Assembly: GCA_010093705.1 (NCBI GenBank)
Contig: MU006091.1
Coordinates: 1,487,038-1,551,037 of the forward strand
DNA from: Patellaria atrata CBS 101060
Taxonomy: Eukaryota > Ascomycota > Dothideomycetes > Patellariales > Patellariaceae
Direction of reading: 5' to 3'
Length of the DNA stretch: 64,000 bases
How positions within the stretch are numbered: position 1 is the stretch's first letter; each line of letters opens with the position of its first letter. Below, piece after piece: positions 32,954 to 44,213 of this stretch. The notes under the pieces are model-generated. The model was given only the letters and a program-made list of their open reading frames with translations, was not told the origin of the DNA and did no database searches. The translations under genes were made by a program, and so were the position numbers.

Positions 32954-34263
32954 ATGCTTTACGGTACGCCATTAGCTAGCCTAACGGCGCTGCTGGCATC
33001 GTTGCAAGTTGCAATGGCCGTCAATCTATACGCAGCCTCGTACTCAGGCACTCTTACCTCGTTCGAGTTGACTAAGGATCGCAATGGCAGCTATGCGTTT
33101 TTGCAGAAGCAGATCTTGAACCTCGGTCGCCGGACTCCTGCGTGGTTGACACTGGACTCCTCAAATGGGATCTTGTACGTTGCGAACGAGGGATTGACGA
33201 GTCGGAATGGATCGTTGCTGTCGTACAAGACCAGTAAAGAGGGAAACTTGACCCAGATACAGGAGTTGCAAACGTTCTGGGGTCCGGTGGACATCACGTT
33301 CTTTGGCAAGGGGAAGGCGATAAGTGTGGCCGAGTAGTATGTATACCGCTCGCATACTCAACCAATCTACCATAATTAATAGAATGTGCTCATAGTCTCG
33401 GAAACTCTGTCCAAACCTTCTCTATAACCGAACCAGGCCAATTCGTCGTCCTCGAATCATATACCTATACAATGGACGGTCCTGGTCCAGTTCCCAACCG
33501 TCAAGAAGCTCCCCACCCCCACCAGAGTATCTTAGATCCCACGGGCTCATTTTTGCTCATGCCAGACTTAGGCGCAGACCTGGTGCGCGTTTACAAGATT
33601 GATAAAACCACCAACAAACTCACTGCTGTGGAGCCCTTAAAGGCAACACCAGGCTCTGGACCGCGTCACGGAACCTTTTCCAAGAAGCCCGTTGGGGGCC
33701 ATTACATCTTTTACCTTGTCACGGAGCTTACCAGCCAGGTTACAGCGTACAAAGTTACGCATTCCGACTGTGGGAACTTGTCCTTCGAGGAGGTCGGGAG
33801 TCTGAGTACCCTAAAACCGGGCCAACCCATTCCACCTACAACCACTGGAGAGGGGACAGGAGTAGGGGCAGAAGTTGCTGTAACTGTACATATTTCCTAT
33901 ATCCCAACCCTCACACTTTTCCTTGACCACAAAAGCTGATAACTTGAGCCATAGCATGACAACAAACACGTCATCGTCTCCAATCGACGCGACTTGACCT
34001 TCAACAACGCATCCGACTCCATGACCGTGTACGAAATCTCGCCCAGAACTGGTAACCTCACTTTCCAGCAGCAATTCCCGGCCGGAGGGTCTTTCCCAAG
34101 GCAATTTGCATTGAATAAAGCGGGAGATCTCGTTGCGGTGGGCCTGCAGAATAGTGGGTTGGTTGCTGTCCTATCACGGAATAGGAGGACGGGGCTTTTC
34201 GATAGGCAGGTTGCGAGTGTGCCGGTCGCCGGGCAGGTTACTTGTGTTGTGTGGGATGAGTAG
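32954..34263 (+). CDS. secreted lactonase, 7-bladed beta-propeller (6-phosphogluconolactonase-like)
   Basis: The protein belongs to the YbhE/carboxy-muconate cyclase-like propeller lactonases, which open lactone rings. Exons 32954-33336, 33396-33885 and 33955-34263 (introns 59 and 69 nt) give 393 aa. The N-terminus MLYGTPLASLTALLASLQVA-MA reads as a signal peptide, so the protein is probably secreted, unlike the cytosolic pentose-phosphate enzyme. Blade motifs include NLYAASYSGTLTSFEL, PAWLTLDSSNGILYVANEG, PHPHQSILDPTGSFLLMPDL, GPRHGTFSKK, NKHVIVSNRRDLTF and GSFPRQFALNKAGDLVAVGL. The family is secure and the substrate unknown. It converges on the chitinase gene. Confidence 0.85.
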
Positions 34264-34524
34264 AACAGGATGGTCAATTGATGTAAAGGGATGAGTTTAG
34301 AAAAATGCGAAATTGGAGTAAAATCTGTATGTACAGCTATGGAGTAAATATCAACATAAGAATAGAGAGATAGACGATCTAGAAATCCATACTGCCGAAT
34401 GAGACACCCACTCTCACTCAGGAGTCCCACACTCACATCCGGTAATGTCAAAACCGAAGTATTCCCAGACACATTAGCTAACCCTCAAAGGATAAATCCG
34501 AAGCACAAACCACCTCAAGTTCAC

Positions 34525-35825
34525 CTAAGCTCTGAAAGCCACAGCCCTAACAGCCTCCCTCGTCGCCTCTCTAGCAGTATTAAGATAATTCTTCACACTA
34601 ACCAAAAACCCCGAATTCGCATACGCCTGACTAACATCCCACATCATGACGCCACCCATCCTCTCAAACTTCTTCACGAACCCGATAATCTCCCTCAATC
34701 TATCCCCACCCGTATACCCGCTGCCAGCCGCGCTCGGCCCTGCCGGAGTCCCCAACATGACCTTGACGTTGCGATTGACGCTCGTCTGGCGTGCCCACTG
34801 GTCCCACGTGTTGAAGTTGAAGTTCCATTGGTCCGCGGCGCCCGACACGTACGACTGCAAGCCGCAGTAGTTGTTGTAGAACTGCGGCCAGATCACGTCG
34901 AAGGCGACGCCCCCGGCGGCTAGCATCTCGCCCATCGCGTAGTCCGGGTAGGGACATTGCGGAGCGCCCGTGATGAGGAAGCCGGAGCCCGACGCGTTCA
35001 TGAGGGTGCGAAGACGCTGGCCGAATGGGACCATGTTGCGAACGCCGGCTTCGAAGTCGAAGTCGATCCCGTTAACGTAGGAGTCGCCGAAGGGACGGAG
35101 GGCGCTGGAGGAGGTGCGTGGGCCGAAGGTTTGCCAGATCATTTGCGCGGCGGAGGTGGCGTCGGCGGCGGAGGCGAAGCCCCCTTCGGTGTAGGTTGCG
35201 CCACCGATGGAGAGGAGGATTGTTTTGCCGCGGGATTGGCAGGTTTTGATGTCAGCGCTGGGATGGAGGTTAGTGAGGTATTGAGGGTCAATTGGTGTAG
35301 AAAGGGACTCTTAGGACAAAAAGCAGAAGCAAATCAGGAAGAGGAAGGAACTTACGCTATTTCGGGGCAATTGAAGGTACTGGTGCCAGGGAAGACCGTG
35401 CATCTGTCTCCTTGATTCGCAAAGTTCATTCTAATATATCATTAGAATGATAGTTTAAGAATTTAAAATAAAATTCTTACACAGGTTGACCGCCAGTCCC
35501 CTTGATCTGAACTAAGAAGGACATGATGATAATCTATTCAATGATCAGATATCGCTAAAACATGAGTTTATATGCCATACATCAATATTTGAGTCTAGTC
35601 GAATGTTAGTCTCAATATATCTTGTATTGAAAGTGCTTCAGTGAATTTACCTGAACAATAATTTGACAGCCTCTGCTGGGCAAGATTTCCGCTTCCCTGT
35701 CCATAAGAATTCTGTCCCCAGTATACAGCAACATTGTTCTTAGCAGAAGGATTATAGCCGGCCAAAGCGGTCTGGAATAAAGTTACAGCTGTAGCAGCTA
35801 CAGGAAAATAAGTTTGAAGAAACAT
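34525..35825 (-). CDS. class III chitinase, glycoside hydrolase family 18
   Basis: This is a secreted endochitinase. Five exons, 35825-35651, 35594-35581, 35533-35481, 35430-35356 and 35257-34525, give 349 aa. The start is the ATG at 35825, giving the signal peptide MFLQTYFPVAATAVTLFQTA-LAG. Further marks are NVAVYWGQNSYGQGSGN, YCSDSNIDIIIMSFL, VMNFANQGDRC, LLSIGGATY and the GH18 catalytic NGIDFDFE with the acid Glu at about residue 175, then FDVIWPQFYNNYCG and GGVMMWDVSQAY. Exon 2 is a 14-nt microexon without which the IDIIIMSF core would be lost. No chitin-binding domain or GPI tail is present, so it is likely a small free enzyme acting on the cell wall or on external chitin. Confidence 0.9.
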
Positions 35826-37452
35826 TGTTAATGGTATGAACAAGAAGAGAATATGGAAGGAGTGTACTTAGACTACTCTGCCTGTAGCTTTGGTTTGAGG
35901 CAAAACTATGAGGATGAAGCATCTTTATATATTCACGGAAGGTATGAGGGTCCATATCATAGGCATCCAGAGGAGAGTGGCAAAATACTGTAGCAATAAG
36001 AGAAATGTATGCTGCGAAGCAACAGTCTAGGGTGTCCAAGAGAATGGAATTAAAGAGTGAAGCTCCAAACCTACGGGATTGCAAAGGTAAAGAATGATGG
36101 AGGGTGCATACTCGAAAAGGAGACATTGCAGGGTGTGGGTATTGATTTACTTCTCCCTACCTCCCTAGTAGAGCATCTAGTTATCTAAGGGACTACCGAC
36201 ACTCTGAGCGCGTATGATATTGGGAACTTTAACATTAGACTGCGAACAGCCTTTTGATTAGTCTCATGTGTGGTGGAATGCTAAGTCCTAGCCAAATGCA
36301 TGTGTAGTTGAGCTGCAGGATAACTAACAACCCTGGTCCCAGAAACCGCGGAGCGCAACTGTATGATAAGGCGGAAAGAAGTCTAGTAACTCTATAGAAT
36401 CTGCAATCCAACATCAAATTCCAGAGATATAAGAAGCAAGGTTAGATTACTAGGGAAGGCGCGTAGTGGAAAGGAAGGGAGATGAGAGCGAGTATGTTAA
36501 GCTTCATGACTGGACATGCCCGATTAAGCAAAGACTATGAAATGAGGAGACTGTTGAGGCATGATATCATAGGTCTTACGGAAGGTCGAAATATGTTGAG
36601 TATAAGGATTAGTTACGGAATAAGCATTTCAGTAAACTTCTCATAAGCAGTCCTCCATATACCCGGGAAGGATACTGACTTCTACGTACTGCTGCACCAG
36701 AGATGGGAGAATACATTAAACCACCTTCTCTGCAACCTTACGGGCGCTACTGTGCCTACATTCTCCTTTTCTAGATGCAAGATAGTGATAGCCCTGCTGT
36801 CTCTAGAACCGGGGGGATGAAGATAAGGTTACACCCCACACTGCCTTTCTCATGGCGGGCCGCTGCAATAGCTGGGTCAAGGATGGAGTTCATTGCATGG
36901 GAAGGTTAAGGAGATGCAGGTCCGTCTTGCATTACATCGTTTGTAAAGGTGGAGATTTGCTTTTGGCAAAATGGCAGGTGACTTGAGTGCTGGACAAAAG
37001 GGGACGTTGAGCTAGGAGAGGGAAAGAGGAAGTTACAAAACCCCTCGGGATCCCCTGGCGATCTTTCAACGTCCATACAAGAACACATGACTGCCACTAA
37101 GAGCCCAGTTAGAATATAATCAAAAATGATATTCCGCCTTCGATACATGATTCTTGCAATATTGACTTCTCGCTGGGCACGAGCACTGGTGGAGGAGAAC
37201 TGGATGATTTACTTATTATCACGTGATGAGGAAGCTCCGGAGAAGCTTGGGCCTCTAATGCACGTGACCTTCATGTTTCCATAATTTTCCATCGTCAACC
37301 GCAATCAATGGCCATCCTTCGAACTTTTTTTCCCGTCCTTCAATTCTCACTCATCCCATCAATCATCACACATTCTTCTGCGTTATTACTTGGAGTCTCG
37401 GAGCAAGGCATTCATTGACTTCTCTTACCACACAATTTTTTAATATATCACA
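35826..37452. promoter_or_regulatory. chitinase / HSP60 divergent intergenic region
   Basis: This 1.6-kb region lies between divergent genes with no supported ORF inside. About 190-230 bp upstream of the HSP60 start, two CACGTG boxes (37220-37225 and 37261-37266) flank a heat-shock-element-like array, gaagctccggagaagcttg (37231-37249). The rest shows nothing recognisable. Confidence 0.45.
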
Positions 37453-39342
37453 ATGCAGCGCGCATTCGCCTCTAGGGCGCGGTCATCCGTCCTCAACTCC
37501 TCGGCCGCGAGACTCAGACCTTCCACATCCCTAAACGTCCAACAACAGAGATTCGCACACAAGGTAAGAGGGGACTCGAGCATTGATGCAGCTTCCCGCT
37601 GTATTCTCATCGAGCATATTGCTGACCAGCTTGGAACAGGAGCTGAAGTTCGGCGTTGAAGGTCGGGCAGCTCTCCTACAAGGTGTGGAGACTCTAGCAA
37701 AGGCCGTTGCAACTACATTGGGGCCTAAGGGACGAAATGTGTTGATCGAGTCAAGCTATGGGTCACCTAAGATCACAAAGGGTATGTGAGAATGCTAGCT
37801 CCCATATAGAGCGTTGCTAATATCTACGGCGCAGATGGTGTCACCGTTGCAAAGGCCGTTACTCTCAAGGACAAGTTCGAGAATCTCGGTGCCCGTCTGA
37901 TCCAAGATGTTGCATCAAAGACGAATGAGGTCGCTGGTGATGGTACTACGACCGCCACTGTCCTTGCTCGTGCTATCTTCTCCGAGACCGTGAAGAACGT
38001 CGCCGCCGGATGCAACCCAATGGACCTGCGGAGAGGTACACAAGCTGCTGTTGACGCGGTTATTGACTACCTCAAAACCAACAAGCGTGATATCACTACT
38101 AGTGAAGAGATTGCGCAAGTAGCGACCATCAGCGCTAACGGAGATACCCATATCGGTAAGCTCCTCTCGAACGCGATGGAGAAGGTCGGAAAAGAGGGTG
38201 TCATCACGGTTAAGGAGGGGAAGACGATTGATGATCAACTTGAAGTTACTGAGGGTATGAAGTTCGATCGTGGCTTCGTTTCTCCGTACTTCATCACCGA
38301 TGTCAAGTCACAGAAGGTTGAGTTTGAGAAGCCCCTCATCTTGCTCTCGGAGAAGAAAATCTCTGCCGCTCAGGACATCATTCCTTCGCTCGAAGCCTCT
38401 CAACAACTCCGCCGCCCACTAGTCATCATTGCCGAAGACATTGACGGCGAGGCTCTAGCTATCTGCATTCTCAACAAGATCCGTGGACAAATTCAGGTTG
38501 CGGCGGTTAAGGCCCCTGGTTTCGGCGACAACCGCAAGTCAATCCTCGGAGATCTTGCTGTACTCACGAACGGTACCGTATTCACCGACGAACTCGATGT
38601 GAAGCTTGAAAAGGCCACAGCTGACATGCTCGGCTCAACCGGTTCAATCACTATCACCAAAGAGGATACAGTCATCCTCAACGGCGAAGGTGGCAAAGAC
38701 GCCATCGCTCAACGTTCCGAACAAATCCGCGGAGTCATGGCCGATCCCACCACTTCGGATTACGAGAAAGAAAAGCTCCAAGAACGCCTTGCTAAGCTCT
38801 CAGGTGGCGTTGCCGTCATTCGTGTTGGTGGTGCTTCCGAAGTTGAGGTCGGTGAGAAGAAGGACCGGATAGTCGACGCCCTGAACGCTACCCGTGCTGC
38901 TGTTGAGGAGGGTATTCTTCCAGGTGGTGGTACCGCCCTTCTCAAGGCTTCCGCGAATGCTCTTAAGGATGTCAAGACTTCCAACTTTGATCAACAACTT
39001 GGTGTCAGTATCGTCAAGAACGCTATTACTCGACCCGCTCGCATGATTGTCGAAAACGCTGGTAGCGAAGGTAGCGTTGTCGTCGGCAAACTTACCGATG
39101 AATTCGGCAAGGACTTCAATAAGGGCTTTGACAGTTCTAAGGGCGAGTACGTTGACATGGTCGCAGCCGGTATCCTAGATCCTTTTAAGGTCGTTCGAAC
39201 AGCACTAGTAGATGCTAGTGGTGTTGCATCACTGCTAGGTACTACTGAGGTCGCTATAGTAGAAGCTCCTGAAGAAAAAGCTGCTCCACCAATGGGTGGC
39301 ATGGGCGGTATGGGCGGTATGGGTGGCGGCATGGGTTTCTAA
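37453..39342 (+). CDS. HSP60: mitochondrial chaperonin Hsp60
   Basis: Hsp60 is the matrix GroEL-type chaperonin. Exons 37453-37563, 37640-37781 and 37835-39342 (introns 76 and 53 nt) give 586 aa, the usual size. Exon 1 is almost exactly the Arg/Ser-rich import presequence, ending RFAHK. The mature protein begins [23 protein letters not shown]-site and family motifs are [62 protein letters not shown] and [16 protein letters not shown]. The C-terminus is the typical Gly-Met repeat ([16 protein letters not shown]). The upstream heat-shock-like motif fits known heat induction of the family. Confidence 0.97.
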
Positions 39343-39989
39343 GCTCTGTCGACTACCATGCTGTGTTCCTCTCATATTCCTATACCACAATTATGCCGTT
39401 CCGACTCTTATTTTTGTTAGATAAGATTTTCACTCCCCTCTACTCTTCGCAACTTGTCTTGTTTATCCAGCAAAGCTGAGCGGTGTTCTGGATTTTGTAT
39501 CATATACTGTAAATATTGTGCTCCATAGCGGTGTAAATGGGGATAAAAGTCCATCCGACAAGCTCATAATAAAATCAAAAGTATTCAATACATTTCAATC
39601 AATAATCTCGCCATGTCTAAAATCAAGTATCACAATTTCACACCTGTGGCCTTCGAGGTTTTACTGATGTAGCTTTCCACAACCATTCAGGTGAACTAGA
39701 ATCTTAATAAGCGCGAACCCCCACCATCAAGAAACACTGCCCCTCTGAATGAATTTGCGACTGCCTACAGGTTCGTCAACCTTTCCTTCAGCTCATGAAC
39801 CTTTTACTCTCTTCATTCTTCTTAACTTCAACTTCTGCCTGAAAGGACGACGTAAGTAATCCACGTGGGATCTCATGACTCTGCAGCCCGAATTCGACCT
39901 TCGTGATAGATAAATTCACGCTCACCGCAAATAGCATCACCCATTCGAGAAAACCTATTCCTCCCTCTTTACTTTTTTAGTCTTTCGCC
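39343..39989. other. HSP60 / cofilin intergenic region
   Basis: These 650 bp hold the HSP60 3' UTR and the cofilin promoter. The last 30 bp before the cofilin ATG are pyrimidine-rich (tcctccctctttacttttttag). Confidence 0.4.
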
Positions 39990-40813
39990 ATGGTATGTAT
40001 TCTGAATTCACCCTCCCATCTGTTGCATCCAACTTCGAACTAACTATCGCTATAGGCTCAATCAGGGTATGTTATCTCTCCAAACAATTGCAGCCCAACC
40101 AACCTTCCCACCAAACTTGCGCCTGAAACAGGCATCTACCCTCACCTATAAATCAACAGCGGTTCAACGAGTCTCGCTTTTGATTCTACGACCGTAATTG
40201 ACAAGTTCATCTCACAGTGTCTCCGTTCACCCGGACTGCATCAGTGCCTTCAACGACCTTAAGCTCGGCAAGAGTATCAAATACATCATCTACAAGATAT
40301 CCGATGACTGGAAAGAGATCGTGGTTGAGGAGACGTCTACCGAGGCCAATTATGATGAATTCCGAGAGAAGCTTCTAAACGCTAAAAGCAAGGACCGCAG
40401 AGGCAAGGAGGGCATCGGTGGCAGATACGCTGTGTATGATGTCGAATACGAGCTCGAGAGCGGCGAGGGCACAAGGTATGATAATAACTCTCCTCCTTAA
40501 TCCTTAATCGAATCTGAGAGGGCAAATATATACTTTGTTGGTAATAAGGTACTGACTGTGCATTCTTAGGAGCAAGATTACCTTCTTTTCATGGTGCCCG
40601 GATGACGCCCCACAATATGTAAGCGCTTCGTTCCTTTTCCATTTACACGTGTTCTGATTGTACAATAACTAAATATAGCCTCGCATGATGTACTCCTCCT
40701 CCAAAGAAGCTATCAAGCGTGCCCTCAACGGTCTCGCCGCCGACATTCAGGCCAACGATGCCGATGACATCGAGTTTAACAACGTCATCTCTAGAGTTTC
40801 CAAGGGTCGCTAA
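39990..40813 (+). CDS. COF1: cofilin (ADF/cofilin actin-depolymerising factor)
   Basis: Cofilin severs and depolymerises actin filaments. Five coding exons, 39990-39992, 40056-40066, 40218-40475, 40570-40618 and 40679-40813, give 151 aa. Coding exon 1 is the ATG alone, immediately followed by gtatgt, and exon 2 is an 11-nt microexon. Together they give MAQSG, joined to VSVHPDCISAFNDLKLGK, YIIYKISDDWKEIVVEET, YAVYDVEYE, KITFFSWCPDDAPQYPRMMY and SSSKEAIKRAL, the complete ADF-H fold with the actin-binding long helix. Introns are 63, 151, 94 and 60 nt. The N-terminal Ser of MAQSG is the likely regulatory phosphosite by family analogy. Confidence 0.95.
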
Positions 40814-41120
40814 GCAATCTTCAAACTAGCCTTGCCAGCTAAAATTAGGACTTCATGACTGACGGGTTGTTTGGGCGGCGGATTACCCCGCGAACACCTC
40901 ATTCATGTATTAGGAAATATGGATGATGTTCGGATCGGAGGCGGACATTTGTGCAGTTTAACGGCGGTTGAGGAGGATCTCTTTTCTATGAAACAGTCGC
41001 GAGTCGGCATCTATGAACACCATGATTTCTACCGCTCATATTCCATGGTGTGACAAATTTACTCTCACTCATTTCGCATAACTTGACTTATCTCATCACC
41101 ACTCCAGTTGCTGACTTCCG

Positions 41121-41862
41121 TCAAGGTCTACTACCCCTACTCTCCCACGCATTCTTGAATAGTTCTACTAGCCTCTCCCCTTCTGCTTCATCCCTAACCC
41201 TCTGCACTAAGAACCCCTTCAGATCCTCCCAGAACTCCTTCGTCTGCACAACCTCTGCCCCACTTGGCCCCTGTGCGACCGGTGCAGTCGGTGGATCAAC
41301 GTCCATCTTCTCTGGCTCTGCCTCATTCTCCTTTGGCCCCTCGAGTGTAGGTACTGCTCCACCAAGGACCATGATCGTAAACTCCGCATCCCCCGGCATA
41401 TCCCCGCCTTCACCTCCCAGAAGCTCTTTCAGAACTTTACTATCCAGCACAGGCTTCTTCTGCCACAACACCTTGATCTTCGACGAGAGGACATGGATGT
41501 GTGTGCTATACGCAGTCTTGAGCTCGTGTATGGACGTCGTCGGTGAGGACGGTAGAGTGAGGGGGTATGAAGGTGGTTTGAGACATTTCAATGTGACTAA
41601 GATGTCGCTGGAGGCAGGCTTGGGTGTGGAGGAAGGGTCGGCAGATTGGGGAGCGCGCTTTCGCTTGGGGGTGCTGTGTTTGGGGAGGATAGTCTAGAGG
41701 AGATGAGTTTGAAAGGGTAGAGGTGGAGAGGGGGGTCGGGACGAGACACACGGGTGTGGAAGCGGGATATTGTTTGGGGTCTGCGATGTAGTCGCTTGAG
41801 AGCTTTACTGGACGGGTGTCGAGGGCCGCGAGGAATTGGCGGGCGAAGGAGAGTTCGGTCAT
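41121..41862 (-). CDS. GET5: Get5/Mdy2-like ubiquitin-domain protein of the GET pathway
   Basis: Get5 joins Get4 and Sgt2 in delivery of tail-anchored proteins to the ER. Exons 41862-41752 and 41693-41121, around a 58-nt intron (gtgtgt...ctctag), give 227 aa. The N-terminus MTELSFARQFLAALDTRPVK is that of filamentous-fungal Get5. A ubiquitin-like domain follows at about 75-150 (ILVTLKCLKPPSYPLTL, SIHELKTAYSTH, KIKVLWQKKPVLDSKVLKEL). After an acidic/Pro linker, the C-terminal helix FWEDLKGFLVQRVRDE ... LVELFKNAWES resembles the Get5 dimerisation domain. It is divergent to NOP2, with 284 bp between starts. The alternative is another Ubl protein, but the two ends together favour Get5. Confidence 0.72.
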
Positions 41863-42146
41863 TGTTGATTTCTGCTCTGTACTACGTGAGATAGTAGGTA
41901 TGGGGCGTATATCTGTTATGAGGAAGATGTTTGTCGTGGGATAGGTGACGGTGGTGACGCGGGCAAAGCCAGACTGAGGCGGGGCGGAAGGCGGGAGCCA
42001 GGGTAGTTCTAGGTTCAAGATGGAAGCGGTGCTTGGCGGCAGAATTATTTTTTTTTGGAAAACTCCAACACCAAGAAGGTTTCGAAAGTGAGGTAGATAG
42101 CTACAACATACGTTTTACCTGCATCTCTCGCTATAATTCTCGAAAA

Positions 42147-44213
42147 ATGGGTGTCGGGCGTCGTATGAAGAAGCAGGGTCCTCCAACCCCTTTGGATGAA
42201 TCACTCGTTACTAGAAAACGGAAACAAGTAGACATCCCGCCTACCGCTAATGGAGTTGGGAAAAAGAGGAGGACCGCGGAGGGTCCACCGCTCATGAGCG
42301 GTGCAATATTAAGGGAGCAGAAAGCTACGGTCAATGGTAAAGCTAGCAAGGATAAACCACTAAAAGCCGCAAAACCTAACAACATAAATCCGAAGAAAGC
42401 ACCTTCACCACCGCCCGTCGAAGAGGAAATTTCCGAGGAAGATGAGAATACGGACAGGATTGACGACCTGGACCTTATTGAAGACGGGCTTGAGGGTGTG
42501 GGGGTATCTGGCCTTGACGCCCTAGAAACAGACGACGAGGACATCGAGGACGATGAGTTTGACATTGCAGACTCGGACGTTGTCGATTCCGACATTGAGC
42601 AAAGAACAAGGATGTGGTCTGAGGATGAAGATGACTCGGATGCGGAAGAAGAACTCAACGCTGCTAATATAGAGGGTCTCTCGCGAAAACTGGATATGGA
42701 ACAAGCAATTGCGGAGACAGAGGCTCAGGCGGAATTAGAAGAAGCTGGTATGCAGACAAACATCAGTGGAGATAAGCCGAAGGTGCTTGTCGACGATGAA
42801 GATGAGGACGTTGCTGGCGGGACGTCAACACTTGCACCAGATTTGCAGTTACTCCGGACGAGGATCACGGATGCTATTCGGGTTTTAGGTGACTTTTCAA
42901 ATCTGGCTGAGGAAGACCGGTCAAGAGCAGAGTATACTGCACAACTTCTAAAAGATATTTGCGCGTACTATGGTTACTCTCCATTTCTTGCTGAAAAGCT
43001 ATTCAATCTCTTCCCTCCTGGTGAAGCATTCGCATTCTTTGAGGCTAACGAAACGCCTCGACCCATGGTCATCAGAACAAACACATTAAAATCACACAGG
43101 AGAGAACTGGCTCAAGCTTTGATCAATCGAGGTGTCACTCTAGAACCTATTGGTAAATGGTCAAAAGTTGGGCTACAAATATTCGAAAGTCCAGTGCCTA
43201 TCGGAGCTACGCCGGAGTATTTGGCCGGCCATTACATCTTACAAGCAGCTTCATCCTTTCTTCCTGTTATGGCTCTTGCTCCTCAAGAACATGAAAGAAT
43301 TCTGGATATGGCAGCAGCTCCAGGTGGTAAAACAACTTACATTGCGGCGTTGATGAAAAATACGGGGTGCATATTCGCGAACGATGCCAATAAAGCTCGT
43401 GCTAAAGGTTTAATTGGTAATATCCATCGTCTAGGTGTGAAGAACACAATTGTGTGCAACTACGATGCGCTGGAGTTTCCGCACGTCATCAGGGGCTTCG
43501 ACAGAGTCCTACTCGATGCACCCTGTTCCGGCACCGGTGTCATCGCCAAAGACGCCAGTGTGAAAACAAACAAAACTGAAAAGGACTTCATGCGACTTCC
43601 GCACCTCCAAAAGCGACTGCTCCTTGCGGCAATCGATTCAGTGGACCATGCAAGCAAGACTGGAGGATACATCGTCTACTCCACCTGCAGTGTCACGGTT
43701 GAAGAAAATGAGCAGGTGGTACAATATGCGCTGAATAAGCGACCGAATGTCAAGCTCGTGTCGACTGGGTTGACGTTCGGGAGGGAGGGTTACACGAGTT
43801 ATATGGGGAAGACATTCCATCCCAGTTTGAAGGAGACGAGGCGGTACTATCCGCATACTTACAATGTTGATGGGTTCTTCGTCTCGAAGTTCAAGAAGAC
43901 CGGCCCTACGCCTGCTAATGCTGTCCTTGCTGTCAATGGGAAAAATAGCAAGCAAGAAACCACCGCTGTTGAAGAATTCGTGGATAAGACGCCCATCTTG
44001 ACCGAGGAGGAGGAAGAAGCTAAGGCTGATGACTTTGGAGGTTGGGATGAGGAAGAGGATCGTGAATATATGGAGCGGGCCAAGAAAGCAGCTCTAAGGA
44101 AGAAAGGAAGGGATCCCAAAGCAGATAAAGCAAAGGCAAAATCGTCGGATGGGACTTCGAACACTGAAGATGGGCAAGCGAAGAAGTTCAAGAAGACCAA
44201 AAAGGCCTGTTGA
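42147..44213 (+). CDS. NOP2: 25S rRNA cytosine-5 methyltransferase Nop2
   Basis: Nop2 is the nucleolar NOL1/NSUN1-type m5C methyltransferase, needed for 60S assembly. A single exon gives 688 aa from the ATG at 42147 (MGVGRRMKKQGPPTPLDE). The frame is open 38 codons further up, but no ATG lies there. The N-terminal ~230 aa are Lys-rich then strongly acidic. The RNA-binding PUA-less core follows (RTNTLKSHRRELAQAL), then SAM motif I DMAAAPGGKTTYIAALM, motif IV DAPCSGTGVIAKD with the resolving Cys (about 460) and motif VI YSTCSVTVEENEQVV with the catalytic Cys (about 513). The C-terminal tail is Lys-rich, a nucleolar signature. No intron is needed. Confidence 0.95.
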   Translation: MGVGRRMKKQGPPTPLDESLVTRKRKQVDIPPTANGVGKKRRTAEGPPLMSGAILREQKATVNGKASKDKPLKAAKPNNINPKKAPSPPPVEEEISEEDENTDRIDDLDLIEDGLEGVGVSGLDALETDDEDIEDDEFDIADSDVVDSDIEQRTRMWSEDEDDSDAEEELNAANIEGLSRKLDMEQAIAETEAQAELEEAGMQTNISGDKPKVLVDDEDEDVAGGTSTLAPDLQLLRTRITDAIRVLGDFSNLAEEDRSRAEYTAQLLKDICAYYGYSPFLAEKLFNLFPPGEAFAFFEANETPRPMVIRTNTLKSHRRELAQALINRGVTLEPIGKWSKVGLQIFESPVPIGATPEYLAGHYILQAASSFLPVMALAPQEHERILDMAAAPGGKTTYIAALMKNTGCIFANDANKARAKGLIGNIHRLGVKNTIVCNYDALEFPHVIRGFDRVLLDAPCSGTGVIAKDASVKTNKTEKDFMRLPHLQKRLLLAAIDSVDHASKTGGYIVYSTCSVTVEENEQVVQYALNKRPNVKLVSTGLTFGREGYTSYMGKTFHPSLKETRRYYPHTYNVDGFFVSKFKKTGPTPANAVLAVNGKNSKQETTAVEEFVDKTPILTEEEEEAKADDFGGWDEEEDREYMERAKKAALRKKGRDPKADKAKAKSSDGTSNTEDGQAKKFKKTKKAC

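Noticed and set aside
41050-41697. 215-codon plus-strand frame opposite GET5
   Set aside because: It is the antisense shadow of the Get5-like coding exon, Ser/Pro-rich and without family resemblance.
42033-42146. N-terminal extension of NOP2
   Set aside because: The frame is open, but its first codon is TTG, and the first ATG at 42147 gives the family-like start.
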